Assembly: GCA_033063855.1 (NCBI GenBank)
Contig: CP093830.1
Coordinates: forward strand, 16,740,854 to 16,804,853
Length of the DNA stretch: 64,000 nt
Direction of reading: 5' to 3'
Source of the DNA: Smittia aterrima
Taxonomy: Eukaryota > Arthropoda > Insecta > Diptera > Chironomidae
The notes below the pieces were generated by a model. The model saw only the letters and a program-made list of their open reading frames with translations, ran no database searches and was not told the origin of the DNA. The position numbers and the translations under genes were made by a program. This document shows positions 1 to 10,896 of this stretch, in pieces. Within the stretch, counting starts at the first letter, position 1; every line of letters begins with the position of its first letter.

Positions 1-1278
1 TGAGTTGGCATAAAGTGATCCGAGGATTTTCATTGTCTCGTAGTTGCCAGGTTGAACTTTTAAAACTTTTTCGAAGCATTGAGCTGAAACATTTCTAAGA
101 TTAGTAACTTTCCTTGTTTTCGAAAATAATTTTAAAACTCACCAGCATTTTCGCTATCACCTCGATAAATATACATTTGCCCAAGTCCATAATGTGGAAG
201 TACAAAACTGTTGGGAGCAAACTGTGTCGATTGATAATAATATTGGAAAGCTTGATCAAAGTCTCGCTCAGCATGATAAGCTCGTGCCATCTGATAACAG
301 GACTCAGCTCTCATTGCTTCGTTCTCTGTATTGTGAAAAGCATGCAATGCCAAAGTGTGAACCTTCTCGTAATCTTTTTTGAAGAAAAAGTGATTGGCGA
401 GATGATTGAGAACCATCGGATTTGAAGGATCATAAGTGTAAGCGACCGAGAGCATTTTCACAGCAAGGAAATTCGATTTTGGATCATGAAGATTTAATTG
501 GAGAATAGCGAGACCAACGAGTGCTCCAACGCATTTCGGGTCCAAATCGACAGCTCTTTGAAATGCTAGCTTTGCTTTTTCTGGATTGTTTAATTTCAAG
601 AAGCAATGGCCCATTCCAAGACGAACGACGCCAGGACATTTTGGATTGGTTCGCAGAGCTTTCTTATAAAACGCTAATGCTCCTCGATAATCCTTTTTGA
701 TGAATGAGAGACAAGCTTTACCAAGAAGTGCAGGAATGTTGCTTGGAGATTGATTCAAAACAAAGTTGAATTGATTGTCGGCTTGTTCCATTTTATCTCC
801 TTCGAGCAAACAGAAATAAGCTCGACCAAGGAGATGGTTCTGATCGTACATGATGATCTTGTCGCCGGTAGCATAAAGTTGAGTTGCCTTTGTGAACAGT
901 TCTCGCTTTTTATCTTTGACTTTTTCACGATTGGCTTCTTGTACGAAGTAAGCGCCGAGACTGTCAATGACGCACATGAGATCATTCTCGTAATCTTTGT
1001 AATCATGTTGAGCTTCGATCCTTGCTGTCTCCAGAAGTTTGAGGAAAACATCTTTCTCTCCTTGCTTATAATACTCAACAGCTACGTTTACCCAAATTTT
1101 CAACGCTGATCGTTCATGTCTCAAAATGTTTAAGATTTCTTCTCCTTCTGGAAGATTGAGCGGATCCAACTCAATTACCTAAAATGAAATTGTTCAATTT
1201 GCGGTGTTCATCAGCGAATTTGAAGTTGAATCTTACCTCATCAGTATCTCGGAGCGGGATTTCAACTGATGCAGTCAT
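1..1278 (-). CDS. Ctr9: Ctr9, Paf1 complex TPR subunit (N-terminal part, cut by window edge)
   Basis: Three exons are visible: 1278..1237, 1178..143 and 94..<1. The first starts at an ATG and encodes MTASVEIPLRDTDE; all junctions are GT/AG and keep frame. The protein is built of tetratricopeptide repeats (for example around 'ALLGKACLSF' and 'GMGHCFLKLNNPEKAKLAF'), and the last visible exon reads 'QCFEKVLK...NYETMKILGSLYA', a hallmark of CTR9. Known for the family: CTR9 is the scaffold of the nuclear Paf1 complex, which travels with RNA polymerase II and supports elongation, H2B ubiquitination and H3K4/K36 methylation. About 390 residues are present; the remaining TPRs and the acidic/charged C-terminus lie outside the window. 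The ATG at 1278 is chosen because it opens the exon that splices in frame to the conserved N-terminal 'LDPLNLPEGEEILNIL' block. Confidence 0.93.
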
Positions 1279-1652
1279 TTTCACTTATTAATTTAATCTA
1301 TTTGACTTTGTTTTCTTGATTTTAGTCGGAAAGTAAAAGTTTGTTTATGTTTCAACAGCAACGATTTTAAAAATATTTTTCGTTTAAAGAAAACGTCTGA
1401 TATTATTTGATCTTCACTTGTCCGTTAGAATGATTTACATGAAGTTTAATGAGCTTTATTTGCTGAGTTCAGATATCGTCCTTCTTTCACACACACTCGC
1501 TCAACTTAATTTCTAATACGAACAAATCGCAAAGCAACATAAAACAAAAAGATCACAAGATAGTTGTTAATTTAAATATTTATTTCTGAGACAAATTTCA
1601 TTTGCTCGCAAGAGAACTTTAAACATTAGATATTTAATTATTTTAAAGCGAT
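1279..1652. other. Intergenic: Ctr9 5' flank and Pglym 3' UTR
   Basis: This 374-nt gap separates the phosphoglycerate mutase stop from the Ctr9 start, both on the minus strand. A minus-strand AATAAA poly(A) signal for the mutase sits at 1579..1584, and another AATAAA overlaps its stop codon region (1652..1657). The rest should be the Ctr9 promoter and 5' UTR. No further gene was seen. Confidence 0.6.
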
Positions 1653-2480
1653 TTATTTCGCTTTTCCTTGGTTGGCAACAGCTTCCATAGCCTTCGCCAC
1701 AGTCTCGGCGTCGCCAAGGAATTGCATTGATACGACTGGTTTGAAGTTTTCGTCGAGTTCATAGACGAAGGGGATTCCAGTTGGCAAGTTCAATCCCATG
1801 ATGGCTTCATCGGACATTTCTGTAATTTACAAATTTTAATTAAGGTTGAAGTTTGAAAAAGAAGAAGTTCTAAACTTACGATCAAGATGCTTAACGATTC
1901 CTCTCAAGCTGTTACCGTGAGCAGCGATGATGATCTTTTTGCCTTCCTTGAGCTGTGGAATAATGACATCATTCCAGTATGGCAATGTACGTTCGATGGT
2001 GAGCTTGAGAGATTCGAATTTGGGGAACTCTTCTTTGGTGGGTCCATCCTTGTAGATTGCGTCTTCGACGATATCTTTGTAATATTTGTGATCAGCTTCC
2101 ATTGGAGGTGGAGGCGTGTCGAAGGAACGACGCCAGATCTGAACCTGTTCTTCTCCATATTTCTTAGCAGTCTCGGCTTTGTCCATGCCAGTCAAGCCTC
2201 CGTAGTGACGTTCGTTCAAGCGCCAAGTCTTTTGAATTGGAATTCCACTCTGACCAGATTCTTTGAGAATTGACTCGAGAGTTAAGTTGGCTCGCTTCAA
2301 GACTGATGTGTGAGCCACATCGAATTTAAGACCAGCATCCTTGACAGCTTTTCCAGCTTCCAAAGCTTCCTTGACTCCCTTTTCGCTGAGATTGGCGTTG
2401 TACCAACCGCAGAAGAGATTCAGTTGGTTCCATTCACTTTCACCATGGCGAACCATCACAATCTTATACTTTCCGGCCAT
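1653..2480 (-). CDS. Pglym78: 2,3-bisphosphoglycerate-dependent phosphoglycerate mutase
   Basis: This glycolytic enzyme interconverts 3- and 2-phosphoglycerate in the cytosol. There are two coding exons, 2480..1880 and 1819..1653 (601+167 nt), giving 255 aa, the usual size for the family. The phospho-histidine motif is at the N-terminus ('MVRHGESEWN', catalytic His), followed by the 'LNERHYGGLTG' substrate loop and the second catalytic His in 'AAHGNSLRG'. The C-terminus 'LNLPTGIPFVYELD' is encoded by the second exon. The open frame extends upstream to 2510, but an AG acceptor at 2511-2512 shows that the first 30 nt are 5' UTR. The ATG at 2480 (MAGKYKIVMVRHG) matches the family start. An upstream non-coding exon is implied. 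The Drosophila symbol is given by homology; the Pglym87 paralogue cannot be excluded. Confidence 0.95.
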
Positions 2481-3317
2481 TTTTAATGAGATTTGACGGA
2501 GCTGAGTCAACTAAAATAGGAAAATATCAATATTTAGAAAAATTATGCAATTTCTTATTAAAATCGATCCGGAAATTTTAGCCGAAAACAAAAACTTTCT
2601 CGTAATTCACGAGATTTGAGAGTTCTTTTAATAGCTGACTCTCAATATCAGAAGATTCACTGATAAGATTTTAATTGTACTCACTCGAGTAGCTGCGAAT
2701 TGATGAATGATGCGAATTTTCACGGCTTTTCTTAATCGTGTAAAGACCTCTAAAAGAATAATTTGCCCTTCAAAAGTCTTTCGTTAAAAAATTGTGACAA
2801 GCACAGCAGTTGGAGAACTTGTTAAACAAGAATTACTAAGAAGAATGTCTTTATGTTTCTGATGAGAAAGCCCTAATTATCAGATGTGTAATCGAAACTT
2901 CTTCTTGGAGTTTCTAAAATTAATCGCTCGATTCAATCCAAAATTTTCTCGTAAAGAAATTTCTCTGATTTAATCGATGAAACTAATAAAAGCCAAAGTT
3001 TAAGAGCATGATTGTGATTAATCAAATTAAGAATTGAAAGTTTTAATTAACTTTAAACTTAACGAAAACTAACGAATTATTTGAACGTAACGTTTTCAAT
3101 CAAATCTAACGCACGAGCTTGCACGAAGTCAAGTGATTTTATCAGAAATCAGAAGAAAGATAGACAGATACACGAGCATTACTCGATAGAACGATTAATG
3201 AGCATCATTGAGGTCCTTGCAAAGATATTACAAATAAAAGAAAGTAAGTAGAGCTCGGATTTTGATATTTCGAAATTTTATCTTTTGTTTTGATTTTGAA
3301 GCGCGAAATAAAACAAA
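2481..3317. other. Divergent intergenic region, Pglym / N4BP2-like
   Basis: This 837-nt stretch lies between two divergently transcribed genes. It contains the end of a mutase 5' UTR exon (2481..2510), its upstream intron and unseen first exon, and the promoter of the plus-strand N4BP2-like gene. It is AT-rich, and no ORF or RNA gene was recognised. Confidence 0.55.
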
Positions 3318-5925
3318 ATGTTTGCTCCTTCAAATGAGAACAAATACACAGGAACGATACGAAAGAATGTCTTTCCTGAAGCAGTCACAGTCGAAAACAA
3401 AGAAGTTCAACATTTGCCAAGAAATTTCAAGGACGTGATCGAGACGATAAATAAAGGATTTCGAGTTTGCATCGTGTTAAGAGGCCTTCCTGGTTCGGGA
3501 AAAAGTTTTCTAGCTCACCAAATTCTAAATCAAACAAAAGATACTTTAAATCCAAATGAACACATTTTAAGTGCAGACAACTTCTTCATGCGAAATGGTC
3601 AGTACATTTATGACAGCACCAGAATTCAGGAAGCTCATAGCGAGACACATAGTCTATTCGCACAACGTGCCAGCAAAGGAGTGTCGCCATTAATAATTGA
3701 CAATACAAATGTGGAGTATTGGAACATGTTATTCTACTTTCAAGGTCAGTGAAGGGAATTTTTTAGTGTCTCACGCTTCAAACAGTTTATTTTCAGTTGC
3801 CATTCAGTACAATTACACAATTGAAATCATGGAACCAGCTACGCCGTGGAAGACTCATGGCAAAAGCTTAGCTGTCAAGAACATTCACTCAGTTCCTCTG
3901 GAATCAATAAAACGAATGAAGAGAAATTACGAATGCGGCGTTGGACTTCGTGAATTGCTGAAAAGCTACGGATTAGAACCATCAACACCGAAAATGAGAA
4001 ACATTCCTCCGTTAAAAAAATCCGATGAACCAAAGCAAGTTGACTTTAAAGTTCCCACCAAAGAAGAACTACTGGAATTCAATCCACTTAACTCTGAAGA
4101 AATGAATTTAATCAATTTCAACAAATTACCAAAAGTTGATGACATTTTACCTAAAATTGATTTTTCGTTCGTACAAGCACCATTGAATGCTATGAAAGAG
4201 GCAACAGTTGTGCTACCTCCTGGCATTGAAGGTTTCTTAAATGCCTTGAATGAAAAGTGCGAATCAAAGATGGCTAATGAGACTGAGATTAAAGACAAGA
4301 AAGAAGAATCATTGCTGTTGCCTCATCGAAAGAATTGTCCAAATGAAAATGAAAACTTCGTGATGCTCAGGGAATTTTATCCGCTTAACGAGGCTTATCT
4401 TTGGGATTATTTCGCGCGTTGCAATGGAGACATTGAATGGTGTGCTAATCTACTTTATGAAGACAACCTAGAGAACTCAGGAAACAATTCTGCTAGAAGT
4501 GAACAGCAATTAACTTGTTCATGCGACTCCGACGGAATGAAGACTGAAGTGAAACCACAACCGAAAGTTGAAGTGAAAAAGTCGAGTCCTAACAAAAAGA
4601 AGCCTTCGATTAAACAAAAGAAAAACAAACAAGATTCCAACGTCGACGGATTGCAGATGAAAGAAGCAATCGAAAACAGTATCAAAATTGCTCCGGAACA
4701 TTATCCAGAGCATGTCAAAGTTGTGAAGAACTGGAAACAACCTTTATCGGAAAATGTTGTAAATGCTGAACAGCAAACGCCAGAAATATTTCCAAGCCAC
4801 GATGTTTCTGATGAGTTACAAAGATTGACAATTTCTAATGAACTGTTGACTGAGCTGGACGAAGAATACGGAGGAGGAATGTTACGAGCTCAGCAGAAAA
4901 AGCTCCCATCAAAAGTTTTCATTAAAAAATCGACAGCACTGCAATTATATTTGGAAATAGTTGAAGCTTATTACAGTCACGAGGAGGAAACCAAACTTCA
5001 ATTAATAAAAGACGATGAGGAGTTGGCTAAAAAGATGAGTGAGCAAGAAAGATTTTTAGACAAATCAAACAAGTGGAAAGACGATAAGGACGATGATGAC
5101 TTTTCAGTAAAAATGAGCAAAGAAAAGCTTGTTAAACTTTTTCCCGGGATCAACTGTTTAGATTTGATGGAGATTTTCAAGTCGTGTCAATACAATTTTC
5201 AAGAAACAGTCGAGCGATTAAAAGACAGTCTCTACTGCTCACCACAAGAGCGTTCTGTGATTGATGAAGCACAAAAGAAGATTTTCAACGAAACGTGGCA
5301 AGTTAAGGACCAAGAGAAACAAGTAAAAGATGCCAGTCCAGTTGAAGAGTTTGATGGTTGCGCCAAGGAACAATTAAAGACAGTCGAGGACTTACGACAA
5401 GATATTGAGGACCACATGGAAGAACAGAAAATCTGTTTCTTTAAAGCAAAAGAAGCCATCGAAAAGAAGAACTACGAACTCGCCAGCTACCTTTCAAACA
5501 TCGCTAAATTCCACAAAATGAAAGCAGACGATGCTAAGCATGAAGTCGCGAATTTAATTGCGGAAATTCATGGAAAAACTCATGCGTCGAAAACAATAGT
5601 CGATCTTCATTATTTGAGCTCGATCGAAGCCTCAGTTCTTCTCGATGAGTTTTTGGATCGAAACATTTCTCGCCTTCGTGACACACGCAAGCCTTACGAC
5701 GATTTATTCATCATCACCGGAAGAGGCAAACATTCGAAGAATGGAGTGGCCACCATCAAAAATAAAACAAAACAGATTTTGTCAGGACGTAATTTGAGGT
5801 AAATATTTTATAAAAATAAGTGCAACAAAATTTTAATTCTTTTTTCATGTAGCTCAACAGAAACCAATCCTGGATTCCTGAAAGTTAAAATATTTCAACG
5901 ATCTCTGCTTTCAAAGGAAATGTGA
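3318..5925 (+). CDS. N4BP2-like protein: P-loop kinase, CUE-like and Smr domains
   Basis: There are three exons, 3318..3744, 3797..5798 and 5853..5925, giving 833 aa. Near the N-terminus is a Walker A motif, GLPGSGKS (residues 56-63), followed by 'LSADNFF' and 'IIDNTNVEYWNM', the polynucleotide-kinase-like AAA_33 layout. A CUE-like helical motif lies near residues 332-365 ('LREFYPLNEAYLWDYF') and a second one near 588-625. The C-terminus (about 740-822) is an Smr domain with 'VDLHYLSSIEA' and 'IITGRGKHSKNG', completed by the short last exon ('NPGFLKVKI'). Family knowledge: N4BP2/B3BP and relatives combine a 5'-polynucleotide kinase with an Smr domain linked to RNA cleavage and ribosome quality control. 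The middle is lysine-rich and low complexity. The first intron (52 nt) lies just after the kinase motifs, so reading either frame alone gives a false truncated protein. Confidence 0.85.
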
Positions 5926-6033
5926 GAAAGGAATAATTAAAAGCTCCGAAGAAAAATATCAGTATCAAGACTAAAATGACAAGAAAATTCCGAATTTATT
6001 CTATTTGTAAATTCATTTGCCATCGTCGATGTT

Positions 6034-6048
6034 AATAAATTGAATAAA
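6034..6048 (+). promoter_or_regulatory. Poly(A) signals of the N4BP2-like gene
   Basis: Two AATAAA hexamers (6034..6039 and 6043..6048) lie 109-118 nt after the stop codon. The oppositely oriented mtSSB gene has a minus-strand AATAAA at 6119..6124, so the two 3' ends converge within about 100 nt. Confidence 0.6.
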
Positions 6049-6212
6049 TTTTTACAATTGTTAAAATAAAGAAATCTATTTTTTTTAAACGAATTTGAGT
6101 GAACTGTTTAAACTTTTCTTTATTTTGTGGAAATATGAAAATATCTTATAAGCTACTTTGTGAACTTTATGTTTGATGTGTGAGATGCACGACTAGTCTA
6201 AGTCTGGTAACT

Positions 6213-6794
6213 TTAAGTTTGGAAGAAGACGACATCGTCAGCGATGATGCTAGTGCTGACTCTGGCTTTGCCTTCTGCGTCAGTGATTTCTCCGTAAGAA
6301 ATCTTTCCAGTCACCAAACATCTCTGACCCTTCTTCAAGTAATTTTGAACTGATTCGCGAAGAGCTGGCTTGAAGACGACAATGCGATGCCAATCTGTTC
6401 GCTGAACCCAATCTCCACTTTCATATCTAAAAAGAATTGAAGAATTGATTTCCCGCGTTAATAAACAAATCAGAAATATTTTTACTTGTAGTTGTTGTGA
6501 GTTGCAACGGAGAAAGTCATCACTGGATGTTCTTCACTTCCTCTCTTCTGTGGATCAGCTCCAACTCTTCCAAGCAAGGTTACTGTGTTGACAGCTGAAT
6601 TAAAGTGAAATTCAATGAATAAACAAATTAAAGGTTATCGCCGGCGGTTTACTAACTTTTTTCGATTCTGGGAGCTTCACTTGAGAAGAATCTCAAAGCA
6701 GGTGAACGAGCAATGATCTGGAATAAAAGTTAATGAGTCAATAACTTATAACAATTGATTGTTTCTTTTTAATTCTTACTTTTGCAAAATTCAT
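6213..6794 (-). CDS. mtSSB: Mitochondrial single-stranded DNA-binding protein
   Basis: The exons were assembled by hand because each is too small for a long ORF: 6794..6780 (MNFAK), 6717..6657, 6594..6486 and 6426..6213. Together they encode 132 aa, slightly shorter than the roughly 146 aa of the fruit fly protein. The OB-fold signature is clear: 'VTLLGRVGADPQKRG', 'FSVATHNNYK', 'DWVQRTDWHRIVVFKPAL', 'YLKKGQRCLVTGKISYG'. The first ~25 residues (basic, with 'RSPALRFFSS') look like a mitochondrial presequence. Known role: it coats single-stranded mtDNA at the replication fork and stimulates Pol gamma and Twinkle. It lies only 139 nt downstream of the CHORD gene stop on the same strand, so the two may share compact flanking sequence. 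Confidence 0.95.
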
Positions 6795-6933
6795 GATTTC
6801 AAATATCGAGTTAGAAAAAATTGTGAGTTAGACGCATTCAGTGAACGCTGTTTACATTTAACAAAGGAAAATCTATTTCTGTTAGCAAAATTACAAAATC
6901 AGAAGAGAACACATTTTCTTAAATTATTTTTGA

Positions 6934-8107
6934 TTATGATTCTTCAACGAGAGTGCATGTGCGAGCTAGTTCTCCAAGTTCTGTAATCTTTGCTCCTTGA
7001 TGCACTTCAAGATCATCTAGGTCAATGTCTGATTCGTCGTCATCTTCCAAGTCTTCTTCCTTTGCATCGTTGATGGCAGTTTTAATTTGATCTGCTTGCT
7101 CAAACTTCTCTTCAGGAGTTTCTCTTGGAAATTCTAATTTCGTCCAATGACCTCCTTCAGCTTTTGGCATTGTCACTTCAAGTTTTGTTCCAAACATGTG
7201 AGCGGTAGCTTTTGAAGAGTCAACGACTCCACGGAGTTCGACGTCAATGTTGAATTCAGCTTTTCCTTGTTGTGGAAACACCAATTTCACGATTAAGCGG
7301 ACTGGACTGATTTTCACAAAACTCTTTTTGTAATCATAGCTCTTGGCATAGACAGCAACGACCACAGTGGACGGAGTTTGATGCCAGTCCCATCGGCAAG
7401 CAATGGCAGTTTGTTCATCTTGAATCCATTTGTGTTTTCCAGACTCACAACCGACTTGTCCTAAAAATGTCGAGAAGTCTGAAGTTTTCTTCTGGCAGCA
7501 GCTCCAGAATTTATAGCCTTCGTGAAATACAGGCACGCCAGGATGATAAGTGCAAATGAGGTCATTTGATGCTGATGATTCATAAGATGCATTGCAACCG
7601 CCATGTTTGCAGCTCGTCCCAACTTCAGTGAAGCCAGAAGCTCTTGAAATATTTGATACTTTCTTCACATCGAGTTCATCCATTTGTTTCTTGAAAGTTG
7701 AATTGACAATTGGCTCGAGAGTAGTGCATGGCGTCGTTTCAAAGCATGGTCGCTTAAGTGTGTCGATTGGTTTTCTTTCTGCTGGCTTAGGAATATTAAT
7801 TTCAACTTCGACATTTTTCTCTGGTTCCGCTGGTTTTTCATTCGAGTGTTTTCCTGAAGAGCAGCCTTTAAAATTCAAGAACTCCGTGAAATCGGTGCTT
7901 TTCTTGTTACAGCACGACCATCCTTTGTAAGCGTCATGAAACACAGGAGCCCCAGGATGAAAGCAACATGAGTCTAAAAAAGGAAATGAAAATTTTAAAA
8001 TCTTTCGAAGTTTAAAGAAAGAAAACTTTACCTTTTCCATTGTTATTAGGATCAAACTTCTGTCCACATCCTTTATTGAAGCACGTTAAGTAATGCTCAT
8101 TGACCAT
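6934..8107 (-). CDS. CHORD: CHORD domain co-chaperone (morgana / CHORDC1)
   Basis: There are two exons, 8107..8032 and 7973..6934, giving 371 aa. The short first exon starts MVNEHYLTCFNKGCGQKFDP, which completes the first CHORD zinc-binding module (Cys/His pattern continuing as CCFHPGAPVFHDAYKGWSCC). A second CHORD follows at about residues 150-215 ('TYHPGVPVFHEGYKFWSCC', 'FLGQVGCESGKHKW'), then a CS (p23/Sgt1-like) domain ('CRWDWHQTPSTVVVAVYAK') and an acidic tail. This order is diagnostic of CHORDC1/morgana. The family protein is a cytosolic Hsp90 co-chaperone that restrains ROCK and centrosome duplication. The long ORF alone would start falsely inside the intron; the conserved first exon fixes the start. 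Confidence 0.96.
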
Positions 8108-8878
8108 TCTTGTTGATTTATTTAAAGAAATGTTTTAAAATTCGAGAAGTCTCGATGAAAGAATTTTTACTTCTTTTGAAAACGCTTCTCGAGACGACTT
8201 CAATAAAATTAATTTTGTAAGGTTTTCAAAGCTCTAAAAGACTTTTCCTGAAAAGCTCTGCAAAAAAGAAAATTGGTCTTGAAAATGAAAATTTTTTTAA
8301 TCAAATATTTTATCATTTATTTCATGTTCAATGTTTTTAAACTTTTATGCGCTAAAGTACAATAATTAACTTATTTTTGAAGATTTTCTAGAGGACTAGC
8401 TTTTTCAATTTAAGTAATTTTAAATTCATTTCCTCTTCAACTATTTACACAATCGTTTCACTCTTTCGCAAGTGTATTCTCCCTTTTTCAAATCCATTGA
8501 AAAAATAAAGATTTTATAAGTCATCATCATTCTCTAAAACTAAGAGTCTAAGTAAACTTTTCTTTACTAAAAAATTATATAGCACATTGTGAAGTGGAAT
8601 TCCGTTTGCACTGTTTTTTTACTTAGAAAAATGTTTATTACTTTATACGTTATCTGTTGCTCAATTTTTTATAACACAGCCTCAACCTGATGGGAAGGTG
8701 ACAAGGCGCATCAAAGAAATCTTCACCAACTCTTTGGAACCTTCGAATCGTTTTTAATTCGAAGTGGCCTTGCTAACAACCCCTATTTCATCTTTTGTTT
8801 TTAAAAAAAAAACTTCTTTAAATTATTAAAAGCTTTTAAGGAAGTTTCGATTGTTTCAAACAATCAACGAAATTAACA
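8108..8878. other. CHORD 5' flank and taranis 3' UTR
   Basis: This 771-nt gap lies between the CHORD start and the taranis stop, both on the minus strand. The left part is AT-rich promoter/5' UTR of CHORD. The right part, next to the taranis stop, is probably its 3' UTR and includes a noticeably GC-richer block (about 8685-8790) with a perfect 8-bp hairpin. Confidence 0.5.
8741..8764. repeat. 8-bp perfect inverted repeat (hairpin) in taranis 3' UTR
   Basis: CTTCGAAT at 8741..8748 is followed after an 8-nt loop by its reverse complement ATTCGAAG at 8757..8764. On the minus-strand transcript this could fold into a stem-loop about 115 nt after the taranis stop. Function is unknown. Confidence 0.6.
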
Positions 8879-10896
8879 TTAACTGCCAACCATTATGTGA
8901 GTGAGTTGCTCGAGCTCATTTGTGCCCGTTTGCGATACGGCTGATGTTACTGGTGTCACGAGAGGCTCTGATTTCACAAAATCATCCATTGAGTTGAATG
9001 TTGATGCTAGTTTATAACAATTCAGCTCGTAAAACTCAGAGTTGCTTGATGAGTCAGTCTCGAGATATGGAAAGTCCCAATTTGAGTTTGATACATTATT
9101 AGGTGAGACCGAAATCGATGAGGCCGTGAGTGACTCAAGAGAGCAATTGCTGACAGTCGTGAGTGTCGTTATGATGGACGAGATTGGAGTCGACACAGGG
9201 GATGATGATGGTGAGCTCGGTCCACTACTCGTTACGTGGCTGTTGCCATTAGAAATAGTTATGTTGAGGTTGGTTATCGTTGTGGAGTTCGAGGTCGTCG
9301 CGGACGTCGTATTGGTTGTTGTTGTTGAGTTTGAGTAGATGTCATTATTGCTCAATGGGTCTAAAGCTGACTGAGACGAGAGACTTAATACTGAGCCCCA
9401 GTCAATGCTTCTATTATTGCCGCTATCCACGTCATCGACATCACCAAATGCAGAGTCAGTTTCACTTGCGTTACTTTGTGATGCAAGCGACGAAATGCCT
9501 GGAGATGGAAATGGTGTAGCTCTCCCGCTTGATGGATCCTTTAAAGGATGATGCTCATACGGTATAGGGTCGTTGAACGACGGGATTCGATTAATTATGC
9601 AGTTATTAGTATTGTAAGGTTGAGAGAAATTGTTGTTACATTGGCTTAAGTTACTATTACAATTAATTATACTGTTTTCACTGCTAATATTATTGTTTTG
9701 TTGCTGCTGTTTAGTTTCAGCACCAGGCCGAGGGAACGTCTGGCCGTACTCCATGTTTGTCTGGAGTGTTTGTCGATGATGATGTTGTAGTCGTTGATGA
9801 TAAATTTGATTTTCCAGCTCAATCTCTTTTTCTAAAGACTTCAACGTGTTGCAGATTAATACTGATCGGTAGAGGGACTGATCGGAAGCCTGTCGGAAAC
9901 GCGCGAGTTTAAACATCGAAAGGTTCATCATTTTCAATCGTTTCTCCTTGTAACATTGCTTTGCCGTGCACCAAAGATTATTGCGACCTTCACAACAGTT
10001 CTTCATCATTCCACCGTTGCACATTCTGTTTGGCCCGCAATAGTTCGAGCTGCCAAGTTCAAAGTAAGATTTTCCATTCTCTGCACATCGAATCATTTGT
10101 GGCTGTTGTGTTGGCGCAAGATCGTAGTGCTGATGATGATTGTAGTAGCTCCAATTGCTATTTGACATGTTGCCATTACTTCCGTTCGTTCCGTTGAAGA
10201 AATTGGGTCGAAGATGAGGTTGCTGGGGATGATTGGGTGGTCCATTGTATTGAGCCGCTGCTGTTGGAGTTCGAGAACAGTTTTGGTATGGCTCAGGTGT
10301 GTAGCCAGGCTTTGGATAGGCCGGAATATAATTCTGTCTCGTTGGAGATGGCGAGGGATACCGAATCGGTGCATAACTTTGATTTGTCAACATCGTTTGC
10401 TCTTCAAGCAACTCTTCGTCATCACTATCGAAGTCAAAATCTTCTTGGAAGTCATCCTCGTCAGAGTCTATAAGATCACCTTGATCTAACAATGTTGTGG
10501 CGAGAGTCGATCTCGTGATATTTTCCGCCGTTTGTGCAAGTGACGATAAAGTATTTGATGCGGAGTTGAATGATATCGAAGACAACGAATTGCTGCTCCA
10601 AGTATCAGTCACAGCTTGCAATTTGCTTATACTATCTACGATAGGCTCGTTATGCCACTGGTGTGTTTCAGGAGGGATGATGTCAGTGTCTGACTTTATA
10701 CTGTCCTTTACGAGTGAAGCTTTATTGATTGTCTTGGCTTCGGAGTATTTGAGTGCTTTCGGCGGCGAGCCTTCCTTCTTCTCAGCGTCGCATTCCGCCT
10801 CGATTTCATATTTGCGTTTTGTAGTTTTTATTGCTGCTTGCAGACCCATCATTTCAATTCTCTTTCGTTCTTGCATTCGATTATAGTTTTGTAATC
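8879..10896 (-). CDS. tara: taranis, SERTA-domain transcriptional cofactor (main 3' coding exon)
   Basis: This single large exon of about 670 codons ends at a stop at 8879. A SERTA motif is visible at about residues 312-355 counted from the Met at 10876 ('LKMMNLSMFKLARFRQASDQSLYRS', 'LICNTLKSLEKEIELE'). The N-terminal 'MQERKRIEMMG...TTKRKYEIE' is basic, and the C-terminus 'ELEQLTHIMVGS' is a conserved short tail. Between them are long Asn/Ser/Thr/Gln runs, typical of insect regulatory proteins. Family knowledge: Taranis/TRIP-Br (SERTAD) proteins bind PHD/bromodomain factors and cell-cycle regulators; taranis is a trithorax-group-interacting gene. An AG acceptor at 10897-10898 with open frame upstream (LQNYNR before the Met) shows that at least one 5' coding or leader exon lies further right; I could not identify it. 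Confidence 0.85.

Noticed and set aside
2481..2510. N-terminal extension of phosphoglycerate mutase
   Set aside because: The extension opens with TTG directly after a splice acceptor; it is 5' UTR. The family start MAGKYK is at 2480.
9042..10886. Plus-strand open frames opposite taranis
   Set aside because: Shadows of the Asn/Ser/Gln-rich taranis codons; compositionally biased and without start or splice logic.
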